Assembly: GCA_020444245.1 (NCBI GenBank)
Contig: JAHLLI010000018.1
Coordinates: forward strand, 46,815 to 110,814
Source of the DNA: Actinomycetales bacterium
GTDB taxonomy: Bacteria; Actinomycetota; Actinomycetes; Actinomycetales; Cellulomonadaceae
Direction of reading: 5' to 3'
DNA length: 64,000 nt
The notes below the pieces were generated by a model. It worked only from the letters and a program-made list of their open reading frames with translations, did not search any database and had not been told where the DNA came from. Made by a program: the position numbers and the translations under genes. Within the stretch, counting starts at the first letter, position 1. Each line of letters begins with the position of its first letter. Below are positions 9,448 through 18,803 of this stretch, in pieces.

Positions 9448-10859
9448 TACTGGTCCCTCGCTGTCGTCGTCAGTCCTACCGTGGCATCGTCCCCCGGGAT
9501 CATCCCATCCCGAGCGCCCGCGCCGGGTGAAGCGATGATCACGATCCGCTGGTCCGCCACGGCTCCGGACGGCCCCCAGATCCTATCGGCGACCATCGCC
9601 CCTAGCAGGACGGCCAGCAGCATCGCGAGCGCGAGCAGCAGCGGGCCCGGGATCCCGGCCCAGCGCGCGCGCCGCAGATCGGTCCACCAGCGCCCCGTCG
9701 AGGGTGCCTCCTGGGCCGCGGTGACGCCGTGCCGCGCGGTCGCTCCGGCGGCGCGCCGACCGGCCGCGGTCGCAGGTGGCGGGGTGAAGCGCGGCGGCGG
9801 CTCGCTCGGGTCCGGTGCGACCGCGTCGGCCAGGCTCCGGCCCGGGACCACGGCGGGCTCGGGCGGCTCCGGCGCCGCGGCGGCCGGCACCGGGAAGGAC
9901 GGCGGCATCGTGCGCGGGGGTGCGGCCAGGAACCCCTCCTCGACCATCCGGTCGGAGATCAGGCCGTCGCTGGTGGGCTCGAGCCGGCGGCGACCCAGCG
10001 TGGCGTGGCGGCCGGTGATCAGCGGGATGCCGTCGGAGGGGGTGTTGTCGATCATCGCGTCGAGCTGGCGGGCCAGCGCCGCAGCGGAGCTCGGGCGGCG
10101 CTCGGGACGCTTGGAGAGCATCCGCATCACCAGGTCGGCCAGCGTCCGGTCCACCGCGTCGGGCAGCGGCGGTACGGGCTCGTTGACGTGCGCGATCGCG
10201 ATGTCCACCGCGGTGGGGCCGGTGAACGGGCGGTGGCCCACCAGGGCCTCGTACGCCACGATCCCCAGCGAGTAGATGTCCGACTCCGGGGTCGCCGCGC
10301 CGCCGGTGGCCTGCTCGGGCGACAGGTACTGGGCGGTGCCCATGACCATCCCGGACGCGGTCATCGGCACCTGGTCGCGGGCGGTGGAGATGCCGAAGTC
10401 GGTGATCTTCACGCGCCCGGTGCGCGAGAGCAGGATGTTGCCCGGCTTGACGTCCCGGTGCACCACGCCGGCGGTGTGCGCGGCGTGCAGGGCGCGGGCG
10501 GTCTGGGCGAGGATCGGCAGCAGACGCCGCTGGGGCAGGATCGGCTCGCGGTCAAGCAGGTCGGACATCGGCTCGCCGAGCACCAGCTCCATGACCAGGA
10601 ACGCCGAACCGTCCTGCTCGCCGTAGTCGTACAGCTGGGCGATGTTCTGGTGCGAGAGCTGGGCTGCGTTGCGCGCCTCGGTGCGGAACCGCTCGAGGAA
10701 CCCCGCGTCACCGGCGAACTCCTCACGGAGCACCTTGACCGCCACGTCGCGGGCCAGCGACAGGTCGTGCGCGACCCACACCTCGCCCATGCCACCCACC
10801 GCGATGCGCGAGGTCAGCCGGTAGCGCGCACCGAGTGCGACGTCGACGTCGGGCTTCAT
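9447..10859 (-). CDS. pknA: Serine/threonine protein kinase PknA
   Basis: 470 residues from ATG 10859, which overlaps the pbpA stop by 4 bp (ATGA). Kinase domain ~10-275 with GGMGEVW, DVAVKVL, HRDVKPGNILL and ITDFGIS. A long Pro/Ala-rich juxtamembrane linker (about 285-410) leads to a transmembrane helix (about 420-440) and a short external tail with no PASTA repeats, as in other PknA proteins. It phosphorylates division and cell-wall factors together with PknB. The long open frame running upstream through pbpA is out of frame with pbpA and is not a fusion. Confidence 0.94.
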
Positions 10860-12316
10860 GAGCCGCTCCCGAGGACGGCTTCGATGACGGCCTTGGCGAT
10901 CGGGGCGGCGACCCTGCCGCCGGTCGCCTCGTTGCCCAGGCTGCCGCCGTGCTCGACCACCACCGCGACCGCGACCTTCGGGGCGTCGGCGGGGGCGAAG
11001 GCGGTGAACCAGGCGTGCGGCGCCTCGGTGGTGCTGGTCTGCGCGGTGCCGGTCTTGCCCGCGACCGCGACCCCCGGGATCTGTGCGGCGGTGCCCGTGC
11101 CGGACTGGACGACCTGGGTCATCATCGCGGTCAGCTCGGCCGCGGTGCTGGCCGAGATCGAGCGGCCCAGCGACCGGGGCTGGGTGGTGTCCACCACTGT
11201 GAGGTCCTGGTTGCGCACCGACGAGACCAGGTACGGCGCCATCCGCACGCCGTCGTTGGCGATCGTCGCGGTGACCATCGCGACCTCGAGCGGCGTGGCC
11301 CGCACGTCGTACTGGCCGATGGCCGACAGCGCGGTCTGCGGTGCGTCGATGTCGCCCTTGGCCGGGAACACGCTGGTGGACACCGGCAGCGGCACGGTCA
11401 GGTCCTGGTCGTAGCCGAAGGCGTCCGCCTGCTCGCGCAGCGCGTCGGAGCCCAGGTCCAGGCCGAGCTGGCCGAACGCGGTGTTGCAGGAGATCCGCAG
11501 CGCGTCGGCGAGCGTCATCTGGCCGGTGGAGCTGCACTTCTCGCCGCCGTAGTTCTGCAGCACGGCGGTGGACTGCGGCAGCGGCAGCACGTCGGGCGCG
11601 GCGATCGGGGTCTCCGGCGTCATCCCGGACTCGAGGGCCGCGGCGGAGGTCACCAGCTTGAACGTCGAGCCCGGCGGGTAGGTCTGGTTCAGCGCCCGGT
11701 TGAGCATCGGCGCGGATGCGTCGGCATTCAGCGCGTCCCACGCCTCGCGGACCGCCGCGGTGTCGTGCGAGGCGAGCAGGTTCGGGTCGTAGGACGGCTT
11801 GGAGACCAGCGCGAGGATCGCCCCGGTGCTCGGGTCGATCGCCACCACGGCGCCGGTCTGGTCGCCCAGGGCATCCCACGCGGCCTGCTGGACCTTGGGG
11901 TCGAGGGTCAGCTCGACCGAGGCGCCCTTGGGCTGACGGCCCGTGATGAGGTCCTGGATCCGGGTGTAGAACAGCGAGCCGGCCGAGCCGTTGAGCTCGG
12001 TGTTCATGGCCTTCTCGATGCCGCTGCGCCCGTAGATCACCGAGTAGTAGCCGGTGGCCGGGGCGTACACCGGTCCGTCGACGTACTGCCGGAGGTAGCC
12101 GAACGAGTCGTCCACCGGCGTCGACGACGCGACCGCCGCCCCGCCGACGACGATCGGGCCACGGTCGGTGTCGAACTCGCGGTACAGCGTGCGGACGTTG
12201 CGGTTGTCGTTGTTCAGGGCGGAGGCCTGGAAGAACTGGACCCAGGTGGCCCCGCCCATCAGCACGACGAACATCGCGATCACGACGGTCGCGAGGCGGC
12301 GCAGCGGTGTGTTCAT
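10856..12316 (-). CDS. pbpA: Penicillin-binding protein 2 family transpeptidase (PbpA)
   Basis: 486 residues: short basic start, one membrane anchor (about 8-28), a class B dimerisation region, and a transpeptidase domain with all three motifs: STFK (217-220, nucleophile Ser), SCN (276-278) and KTGT (421-424). It cross-links peptidoglycan stem peptides outside the membrane. It follows ftsW/rodA with a 4-bp overlap and precedes pknA with another, so the glycosyltransferase-transpeptidase pair and the kinases are co-expressed. Confidence 0.95.
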   Translation of the reverse strand: MNTPLRRLATVVIAMFVVLMGGATWVQFFQASALNNDNRNVRTLYREFDTDRGPIVVGGAAVASSTPVDDSFGYLRQYVDGPVYAPATGYYSVIYGRSGIEKAMNTELNGSAGSLFYTRIQDLITGRQPKGASVELTLDPKVQQAAWDALGDQTGAVVAIDPSTGAILALVSKPSYDPNLLASHDTAAVREAWDALNADASAPMLNRALNQTYPPGSTFKLVTSAAALESGMTPETPIAAPDVLPLPQSTAVLQNYGGEKCSSTGQMTLADALRISCNTAFGQLGLDLGSDALREQADAFGYDQDLTVPLPVSTSVFPAKGDIDAPQTALSAIGQYDVRATPLEVAMVTATIANDGVRMAPYLVSSVRNQDLTVVDTTQPRSLGRSISASTAAELTAMMTQVVQSGTGTAAQIPGVAVAGKTGTAQTSTTEAPHAWFTAFAPADAPKVAVAVVVEHGGSLGNEATGGRVAAPIAKAVIEAVLGSGS

Positions 12317-13779
12317 CGCTCACCCTCCCCGTCGTCGTCGCCCTGGGTGGAGGTGCGCACCACGATCCGCTCGGTGAGCTGGTCGTCGGTGACCGTGCGA
12401 CCCGGGTCCGGCTCGGGCGCGGCCGGCGCCTGCTCGGCCGGCGGCGCCGGGCGGCGCGCGGAGTCCGAGATCCGCAGCAGGAGCGCGACGATCACCCAGT
12501 TCGCCAGCAGGGACGAGCCGCCGTAGGCCAGGAACGGCATGGTCAGGCCGGTCAGCGGGATCAGCCGGGTCACGCCGCCGACCACCACGAAGCACTGGAA
12601 CGCGACGGTGAACGCCATGCCCCCCGCGAACAGCTTGCCGAACCCGTCCCGCACGCCGATCGCGGTGCGCAGGCCGCGCTGTGTCATGACGAGGTAGATC
12701 ACCAGGATCGCCATCAGCCCGGTCAGCCCGAGCTCCTCACCGATCGAGGCGACGATGAAGTCGGACTCGGCGAACGGCACGAGATCGGGGCGGCCCTGGC
12801 CCAGGCCGGTGCCGAACAGCCCGCCGCTGGCCAGCCCGAACAGCCCCCGCACGAGCTGGCCGGAGCCCCCGGGCGAGGCGTTGAACACGTCGTTGTCGAA
12901 GGCGTGCAGCCACGCGGTGAACCTGGCGGCGACGTGGCCGAACAGGGAGGCGGCCAGGGTCGCGCCGGCGGCGAACAGTGCGAGACCGATGACCACCCAG
13001 CTCTTGCGCTCGGTGGCCAGGTAGAGCATCGCGACGAACAGTCCGAAGAACAGCAGCGAGGTGCCCAGGTCACGCTCGAAGACCAGCACCGCCAAGGACA
13101 CCAGCCACGCGAGCAGGATCGGCCCGAGGTCGCGGATCCGCGGGAGCTGGAGGCCGAGCACCTTCGGTCCGGCGAGCGCCAGCGTCTCGCGGTTGGTCAC
13201 CAGGTACCCAGCGAAGAACACCGCCAGCGCGATCTTGCCGACCTCGGCGGGCTGGAAGGAGCTGCCGAACAGCCGGATCCAGATCCGGGCGCCGTTGATC
13301 TCGGTGCCCAGGCCCGGCACGAGCGGCAGCACCATGAGCGCCAGGCCGACGACCATCGCGGTGTACGTGTAGCGGCGCAGCGTCCGGTGGTCGCGCAGGC
13401 CGATGAGGACCAGCGCAGCGAACACCATCCCCAGCGCCGTCCAGCCGAGCTGGCGGTCGGCGAAGCCGGCGAACTTGTCCCGCGCCGCGTACGCGATGTC
13501 GATCCGGTGGATCACCGCCAGGCCGAGGCCGTTGAGCGCCACCGTGGCCGGCAGCAGCACCTGGTCGGCCCACGGCGCCCGCCAGCGCAGCACCACATGC
13601 ATGCCGACGGCGAGGGTGGTGAGCACCGCCGCCTGGCGCGGCAGCTCGGCCGGCAGCCGGCCGGCCGTGGCCAGGCCCACGATCGCGTACGCGCCGATCC
13701 CGACGATCAGCGCGAGCGCGAGCAGCCCGAGCTCGGCCCCTCGCCCGGGACGCACCTCGTGCGCGGCGACGGTGGCCAT
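12313..13779 (-). CDS. rodA: FtsW/RodA/SpoVE family peptidoglycan polymerase
   Basis: 488 residues from ATG 13779, preceded by GGAGG; the open frame extends further upstream only as a shadow of pstP. Ten or more transmembrane helices; SEDS signatures include IRLFGSSFQPAEVGKIAL, FERDLGTSLLFF, GLGQGRPDLVPFAESDFI and MPFLAYGGSSLLANW. The large extracytoplasmic loop with the catalytic Asp is present near WLHAFDND. SEDS proteins polymerise glycan strands from lipid II and pair with a class B PBP, here the overlapping pbpA. RodA fits the operon; FtsW of the division cluster is not in the window. Acidic C-terminal tail. Confidence 0.92.
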   Translation of the reverse strand: MATVAAHEVRPGRGAELGLLALALIVGIGAYAIVGLATAGRLPAELPRQAAVLTTLAVGMHVVLRWRAPWADQVLLPATVALNGLGLAVIHRIDIAYAARDKFAGFADRQLGWTALGMVFAALVLIGLRDHRTLRRYTYTAMVVGLALMVLPLVPGLGTEINGARIWIRLFGSSFQPAEVGKIALAVFFAGYLVTNRETLALAGPKVLGLQLPRIRDLGPILLAWLVSLAVLVFERDLGTSLLFFGLFVAMLYLATERKSWVVIGLALFAAGATLAASLFGHVAARFTAWLHAFDNDVFNASPGGSGQLVRGLFGLASGGLFGTGLGQGRPDLVPFAESDFIVASIGEELGLTGLMAILVIYLVMTQRGLRTAIGVRDGFGKLFAGGMAFTVAFQCFVVVGGVTRLIPLTGLTMPFLAYGGSSLLANWVIVALLLRISDSARRPAPPAEQAPAAPEPDPGRTVTDDQLTERIVVRTSTQGDDDGEGER

Positions 13780-13819
13780 CAGGGCGCCTCCGCCCTGATC
13801 CAGGACGCGGTCGGCGCCC

Positions 13820-15043
13820 TCACGGGACCGCCGCCTCGCGCTCGCGGTCGGCGACCCAGAGCTCGGCCTCCGCGAGGCTGGACATCTGCACGGTCTCGTT
13901 GACGCGGTCCTGCATGAACTGAGGCAGGTCGGTGATCCGCAGGTCCGAGGCCTGGACCACATGGGACAGCTCGAGCGGCCCGATGGTCTGGTCGATGCCC
14001 TGGAAGATCGCGACGTAGCCGTCGGAGACCCCGACGTAGTACTGGTCCTGGGTCCACAGCCATCCCCAGCGCCCGCCGAGGACCAGGCCGCCCAGCACCA
14101 CGACCACCGCGAGCGCCCACAGCACCCGCCGCAGCACCCGGCGCGGCGGCGGCTCGTCCTCGTCCAGCGGCTCGGACGGCGGGCGGGTCGACGCGGCGTG
14201 CTCGGCGGCGCGGGCCGCTGCGCCGGTGCCACCTCGGGTGGGCCGGTGCCGGTCGGTCGCGGCCGAGCCCACCACCTGCGGACCGGTGGGTGGCGCCGCG
14301 CCGTCGGGCAGGTCGTCGACGTCGACCACGTCGCTGACCACCACCGTCACGTTGTCCGGGGCGCCGCCGCGCAGGGCGAGCTGGACCAGCTGGTCGGCGC
14401 ACGCGCCGACGTCCTGGAAGCCGGTCAGCGTCTCGGCGATGGTGTCGCGGCTGACCACGCCCGACAGCCCGTCGGAGCACAGCAGCCAGCGGTCGCCCGC
14501 GCGGGCCTCGCGCACCGAGACGTCGGGCAGGATCTCCATGTCGAAGTCGCCCAGCACGCGCAGCAGCACCGAGCGGTGCGGGTGGTGCTCGGCCTCCTCC
14601 GCGGTGATCTTGCCGGTGTTGACCAGGTGCTGGACGAAGGAGTGGTCACTGGTGACCTGGGTGAGCTCGCCGTCGCGCAGCAGGTAGGCGCGCGAGTCCC
14701 CGATGTGCGCCATGGCGAGCTTGTTGCCGGCCCGCAGCAGCGCGGTCACGGTGGTGCCCAGGCCGGCGAGCTCGGGGTTCTCCTCGGCGCGGGCCAGCAG
14801 CTCGGCGTGCGCGTCGCCCAGCGCCCGGCCGAGCTCGTCCAGCGCGTCGTCCGGGCCGTGCGCCTCGTCGTCGAGCGGAGCCAGGTGCGCCACCGCCACC
14901 GAGGAGGCGACGTCGCCGCCCGCGTGCCCGCCCATCCCGTCGGCGACGACCAGCAGGTGCGGCCCGGCGTACGCGGAGTCCTGGTTGTTCGACCGCACGA
15001 GTCCCACGTCGGACCGGGCGGCGTAGTGCAGCGCGACCGTCAT
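13820..15043 (-). CDS. pstP: PP2C-family Ser/Thr phosphatase PstP
   Basis: 407 residues. Catalytic PP2C domain ~1-240 with the metal-binding signatures VADGMGGHAGGD, HIGDSRAYL, LLCSDGLSG and PDNVTVVV. A Pro/Arg-rich linker and one transmembrane helix (about 305-325) lead to an extracytoplasmic tail. It dephosphorylates PknA/PknB and their substrates, giving the reversible switch of this operon. Forty bp separate it from the downstream SEDS gene, the largest gap in the operon; upstream it lies 13 bp from fhaB. Confidence 0.94.
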   Translation of the reverse strand: MTVALHYAARSDVGLVRSNNQDSAYAGPHLLVVADGMGGHAGGDVASSVAVAHLAPLDDEAHGPDDALDELGRALGDAHAELLARAEENPELAGLGTTVTALLRAGNKLAMAHIGDSRAYLLRDGELTQVTSDHSFVQHLVNTGKITAEEAEHHPHRSVLLRVLGDFDMEILPDVSVREARAGDRWLLCSDGLSGVVSRDTIAETLTGFQDVGACADQLVQLALRGGAPDNVTVVVSDVVDVDDLPDGAAPPTGPQVVGSAATDRHRPTRGGTGAAARAAEHAASTRPPSEPLDEDEPPPRRVLRRVLWALAVVVVLGGLVLGGRWGWLWTQDQYYVGVSDGYVAIFQGIDQTIGPLELSHVVQASDLRITDLPQFMQDRVNETVQMSSLAEAELWVADREREAAVP

Positions 15044-15056
15044 CGCCTCACCCGGT

Positions 15057-15560
15057 TCACCGCTGGAGCTCCAGCGTCGACTGGCCCACGCGCAGCTGGG
15101 AGCCCGGACCCACCGCGGTCGGCTCCGTGATGCGTTCGCGACCCACGAAGGTGCCGTTGGTCGAGCCGAGGTCCTCGACGAACCACTGGCCGGCGTGCTC
15201 GTACAAGCGGGCGTGGCGCTGGGAGGAGTAGTCGTCGTCGAGCACCAGCGTGCACGACGGCGCGCGGCCGATCATCACCGCTGCGCCCGCGGTCAGCGGC
15301 ACGGTGGTCCCGCGCAGCGGGCCGCTGGTCACCACCAGTCGCCGCGCCACGACCGGCTCGGCCGCGGCCGGCACCGGGGCCGGTGCCCTGGGCTCGGGCC
15401 GCTTCGCGGGGGCGGGCTCGGCGGCCTTGGCGCGCATCCGGCGCTGGACCACGCGTGTGCCGTACAGGTCGCGGCGCAGCACACTGATCGCGGCCAGCAC
15501 GAAGAGCCACAGCAGCAGCAGGTAGCCCAGCCGCAGCAGGGTGATGGTCAGCTCGCTCAT
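15057..15560 (-). CDS. fhaB: FHA domain protein FhaB (FipA type)
   Basis: 167 residues: one N-terminal transmembrane helix (about 7-27), a Pro/Ala linker (about 45-70), and a C-terminal FHA domain (about 85-165) with the phosphothreonine-binding signatures IGRAPSC, SSQRHARL and LGSTNGTFV. FHA domains read phospho-Thr marks made by PknA/PknB. In mycobacteria the orthologue links FtsZ and FtsQ during division. Second gene of the operon, 9 bp after fhaA. Confidence 0.93.
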   Translation of the reverse strand: MSELTITLLRLGYLLLLWLFVLAAISVLRRDLYGTRVVQRRMRAKAAEPAPAKRPEPRAPAPVPAAAEPVVARRLVVTSGPLRGTTVPLTAGAAVMIGRAPSCTLVLDDDYSSQRHARLYEHAGQWFVEDLGSTNGTFVGRERITEPTAVGPGSQLRVGQSTLELQR

Positions 15561-15569
15561 GGGCTGGCC

Positions 15570-16274
15570 TCACCCGTCCTCGTCGTCATCGGCCCCCGAC
15601 CAGAACAGGATCTGGGTCCGGCCGATGGTCAGCGTGTTCCCGTCCACGAGCGTGGCGGCGGGGACCAGGTGACCCTCGACGTACGTGCCGTTCGTCGACC
15701 CGAGGTCCGAGGCGATCACGCCATCGGCGGTGACCCGGATCTCCAGGTGCCGACGGGAGATCCCCGGGTCGTCGACGATGATGTCGGCGTCGCTGCCGCG
15801 CCCGATCACCGTCACCGGGCCGGTCAGCAGGTAGCGCTGGCCGTCGATGTCCACCATCGGGTGCCGCGTGCTGGACGCCGAGGTCGCGGGGGCCACCGCA
15901 CCGCGCACGGTGGAGCTGCGCACCTGGAACCGCCCGGACTCCAGCTCCTCGCTCCCGACGAACGCGACGGTCACCGGGCCCACGAAGGCGTACCGCTGCT
16001 TGCTCGCATGCTCGGTCACGGTGGTGGCGAGCTCGTCGGCGAGGGTGTCGGCGCCCCAGGCGTCGACCTTGGCGAGGTCGTCCTCGGCGAGCTCCACGGT
16101 GAACTCGTTGGGCACCACGGTGCGGTCCCGGCCGACGATGGCGGCGCGGTCGTCGACCTCGCGGCGCAGTGCGCTCGCGATCTCGACCGGCTTGAGGTCT
16201 CCGCGGGAGGCCTTGGCGAACGCCGAGTTCACGGCGCGCTCGACACCCTTCTCGAACTTGTCGAGGATGCCCAT
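15570..16274 (-). CDS. fhaA: DUF3662 and FHA domain protein FhaA
   Basis: 234 residues from ATG 16274, preceded by the strong site GGAGGAGGT. The N-terminal DUF3662 domain (about 1-125) begins MGILDKFEKGVERAVN; the C-terminal FHA domain (about 150-230) has VIGRGSDADIIVDDPGISRRHLEI and DLGSTNGTYVEG. FhaA is a cytoplasmic phospho-Thr reader; in mycobacteria it binds the pseudokinase MviN and tempers peptidoglycan synthesis. First gene of the seven-gene minus-strand operon. The linker is shorter than in mycobacterial FhaA. Confidence 0.94.
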   Translation of the reverse strand: MGILDKFEKGVERAVNSAFAKASRGDLKPVEIASALRREVDDRAAIVGRDRTVVPNEFTVELAEDDLAKVDAWGADTLADELATTVTEHASKQRYAFVGPVTVAFVGSEELESGRFQVRSSTVRGAVAPATSASSTRHPMVDIDGQRYLLTGPVTVIGRGSDADIIVDDPGISRRHLEIRVTADGVIASDLGSTNGTYVEGHLVPAATLVDGNTLTIGRTQILFWSGADDDEDG

Positions 16275-16371
16275 GCCACCTCCTCCGCGCCTCCGTGCCG
16301 GTGGGTGCTCCGGACCGAGGCGCCACGCGCGGGCAGCGCGTGACGGGGACGGTCCCGGGAGTCCCCGCACG

Positions 16372-16377
16372 ATCGTA
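16372..16377 (-). promoter_or_regulatory. Candidate -10 element of the fhaA operon promoter
   Basis: TACGAT on the minus strand, about 98 bp upstream of fhaA and following the YihY terminator hairpin. It fits the actinobacterial TAnnnT pattern; no convincing -35 is visible. Inference from position and pattern only. Confidence 0.3.
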
Positions 16378-16395
16378 TCCGCCGGGGGGAGGGGT

Positions 16396-16413
16396 GCCCG
16401 CCAGTCGGCGGGC
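16396..16413 (-). terminator. Hairpin downstream of the YihY-type gene
   Basis: Stem GCCCGCC / GGCGGGC with loop AGTC, 35 bp past the stop of the YihY-type gene on the minus strand and before the fhaA promoter region. No T-tract. Confidence 0.5.
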
Positions 16414-16447
16414 GCGCCGCGCCGACGGTCGGCCGCAGCAGCAGCTC

Positions 16448-17410
16448 CTAGGCGGGTCCCGCGTCCGGGTCCCGGTCCGCCGTCACGGGCGCGCCGGCCT
16501 CGGCGATCGCGGCGGTCAGGCACGCCGCGCCGTACGTGGCGAGCGACTGCAGGTACAGCACGAAGAGCGCCCCGATGGGCACGGCGAGCGCGCCGTACTG
16601 GGGCTTGTCGATCGTCACTCCGACGAGGACGGCCATCAGGGTCTTGAGGAGCTCGATCGCGACACCGCCCACGACGGCGCCCACCGCGCGTGCGACCCGG
16701 GAGGGCCGGATCCCACCGAGGTGACCCAGCAGGAGGTAGAGGACGAGGGCGTTGACCACGACGGTGAGCACGCCCGAGCCGACGTTGAGCAGGATGCCGG
16801 GCCCGCGCCACTCGATGCCGGCGGCCTCGAGGAGTCGCTCGGCCACGTTGGCCGTGACCGTCGAGGCCACGTAGGACAGCAGCACGAGCGGCAGGAGCGC
16901 GATCAGCCAGCCGAGCGCCCGCACCCGGGCCAGGACGACGTTCCGGGGGTCCTTCCCGGCTCCGAAGATCACGTGGATCGAGCGGCTCGCGGCCACCACC
17001 GCCCCGGTGCCCGCGTACAGCAGACCCACACCGCCGATGACCGAGGTGGTCTGCCCGACGGTGCGCAGCTGGGCGGGGTCGATGCCGCCCTGACCGATGA
17101 GACCGGGGAACGCGTTGGCGACCGCCTCGGTGATGAAGGTGGCCAGCTGCTCGGTCCCGAGCGCTGCGGTCAGCCCATAGGCGAAGGCGATGATCGAGAA
17201 CATCCCGAGGAACAGGTAGTACGTGGTGCCGGCCGAGAGCAGGGTCACCTGGGCCCGGGTGAACCGGAGGTACGTGCGGAACCCCACGGTGACGAGGAGG
17301 CCCAGCGGGCCCTCGCGCGACTCGAGCCGGCTGACCACGGGCGGCGTCGGGCGCGGCGGCGGGTCGACGACCTCGCCGGGTACGGGGAGCAGAGCCGTGG
17401 AGATGGACAT
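16448..17410 (-). CDS. YihY/BrkB family integral membrane protein
   Basis: 320 residues from ATG 17410 after GGGAGG; the upstream reading lacks a ribosome site. Six transmembrane helices and the family signatures LSAGTTYYLFLGMFSIIAF near the start, LLYAGTGAVVAASRSIHVIF, and a late PQYGALAVPIGALFVLYLQS. The family was once called ribonuclease BN in error; it is now viewed as a membrane protein of unknown transport or envelope role. Cytoplasmic N-terminus of ~45 residues is Pro-rich. Flanked by hairpins on both sides, so probably monocistronic. Confidence 0.88.
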   Translation of the reverse strand: MSISTALLPVPGEVVDPPPRPTPPVVSRLESREGPLGLLVTVGFRTYLRFTRAQVTLLSAGTTYYLFLGMFSIIAFAYGLTAALGTEQLATFITEAVANAFPGLIGQGGIDPAQLRTVGQTTSVIGGVGLLYAGTGAVVAASRSIHVIFGAGKDPRNVVLARVRALGWLIALLPLVLLSYVASTVTANVAERLLEAAGIEWRGPGILLNVGSGVLTVVVNALVLYLLLGHLGGIRPSRVARAVGAVVGGVAIELLKTLMAVLVGVTIDKPQYGALAVPIGALFVLYLQSLATYGAACLTAAIAEAGAPVTADRDPDAGPA

Positions 17411-17469
17411 GACTGCCTCCCGCGGTGGGTCGAGGTGCTCTCGCCGGGTCCCGATGTCGAGTGAACCAG

Positions 17470-17510
17470 AGCCCGGCGTCGCCCGCGGTGGGTCGGGGCG
17501 ACGCCGGGCT
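17470..17510 (-). terminator. Terminator downstream of the M24 peptidase-fold gene
   Basis: Perfect 15-bp stem (17470-17484, AGCCCGGCGTCGCCC; 17496-17510) with an 11-nt loop, 25 bp beyond the gene's stop on the minus strand. Confidence 0.78.
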
Positions 17511-17534
17511 GGCACGGTGGGGGACGGCCCGGGC

Positions 17535-18803
17535 TCAGGACCCGGCGGTGTGGAGCATCTCCACGGTGGTGGTGTCGAGCTCGACGCCGCGGTCCTCGCC
17601 GACGATCACCGTCGCGCCGACGTTCGCCAGATGCCGGTCCAGGACGCAGTTGGGCTCCACGGCGAAGACCATGCCCGGCCGGAGCACCGTGTCGCGTCCG
17701 ACGGTGGGGATCCGTACGACGCTGCCGTACCGCTGCGCCTCGGGGAGGTCGGCCATCCGGTCCCCGACCCCGATCAGGCCGAACGGGCTGATGGAGTGCA
17801 CCAACGGGTGGACCTGCCAGCCGTCCACCTGCCGCATCGGGACCGCCATCGCATCGACCACCTCGCCGAAGGTGCGCCCGGCCGCGAGCGTTCGTACGCC
17901 GGCGAGGTAGGAGGCGTGCGCGGCGTCCGCCGCCCGCCGGGTGTCGGGGTGCACCCGACCGACGGCGATCGTCGGCTGGTGCTGCGTCTCGAGCATCCCA
18001 AGGGAGCAGAAGACCTCACCGAGGACGACGTCGCCGTCCTCGACGACGCGCGGGGGCTCGGGCCGATAGGTCCAGGCCGGAGCGCCCCAGCCGATGTAGT
18101 CCGTCCCCGAGCCGAGGATCAGGCCGGTGGAGTAGCCGAGGTTCGCGCCGGCCGCCTGCATCGCCGCTGCGTAGATCTCGTTCTCGCTCACCCCGGGACC
18201 CGTCGCGTCGAGCATCGCCCGGCACATCCGACCGCCGACCCGCGCCGACCAGCGCAGGACGGCGATCTCCTCGTCGCTCTTGACGGCCGCCAGCTCGAAG
18301 AACCGGTCGCCCACCGACGTGAAGGTCGCGTGGGGCAGGTCCTCCAGGACCGTGCGCCAGGTGTTGTAGGGCATCGCGCCGTCGAAGTAGAACGGCGGGT
18401 AGGCGTCCAGGCCGATCACGCCGAACCGGGCCCGGGCCAGGCCGAGGTCCTCGATGGTGTCTATGAGGGTGTAGCCCATCTTCCCCACCCTGATGTTCTC
18501 CGGCCTGAGCCAGCCGCTGCGCCCGCGGTCCGCGGCCTGGATGTGGTCCTCCACGACGGTCGCGATGAACACGTGCGCGACCGGCTCGCCGCCCTTGGGG
18601 ATGACGAGGATGGCGCCGGGCCGGTCGTTGGTGAAGTAGGTGTCCGGGGCGAACGGGGCGGGGAAGGCCAACTCCCGGTCGCCGTAGACGATGAGGGCGT
18701 CGAGGCCCTCCTCGTCCATCAGCCGGTCCGCAAGGGCCCGGCGGCGGTCGCGCTCGGCCAGGGAGTAGCCGGGCACGGTCTCGAGGCGGTTGGTGGTGGA
18801 CAT
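17535..18803 (-). CDS. M24 (aminopeptidase P/creatinase-fold) family protein, probably without the canonical metal site
   Basis: 422 residues from ATG 18803, overlapping the preceding gene's stop by one base (TGATG). N-terminal creatinase-like domain (about 1-160) and C-terminal pita-bread domain (about 170-420). Late landmarks HPLVHSIS and RPGMVFAVEPNCV align with the His and first Glu of the M24 site. Where the two metal-binding Asp are normally found the sequence reads GDVVLGEVFCSLGMLETQHQPTIAVG, so both appear replaced, as in creatinase-like and related non-dinuclear members. Substrate unknown: a C-N hydrolase or atypical peptidase is possible. Co-transcribed with the small protein upstream and divergent from tetR. 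Confidence 0.8.
   Translation of the reverse strand: MSTTNRLETVPGYSLAERDRRRALADRLMDEEGLDALIVYGDRELAFPAPFAPDTYFTNDRPGAILVIPKGGEPVAHVFIATVVEDHIQAADRGRSGWLRPENIRVGKMGYTLIDTIEDLGLARARFGVIGLDAYPPFYFDGAMPYNTWRTVLEDLPHATFTSVGDRFFELAAVKSDEEIAVLRWSARVGGRMCRAMLDATGPGVSENEIYAAAMQAAGANLGYSTGLILGSGTDYIGWGAPAWTYRPEPPRVVEDGDVVLGEVFCSLGMLETQHQPTIAVGRVHPDTRRAADAAHASYLAGVRTLAAGRTFGEVVDAMAVPMRQVDGWQVHPLVHSISPFGLIGVGDRMADLPEAQRYGSVVRIPTVGRDTVLRPGMVFAVEPNCVLDRHLANVGATVIVGEDRGVELDTTTVEMLHTAGS

Noticed and set aside
12307..13902. 531-codon plus-strand open frame opposite the SEDS polymerase gene
   Set aside because: Gln/Arg/His/Glu-rich shadow of the ftsW/rodA gene; no motif and no start signal.
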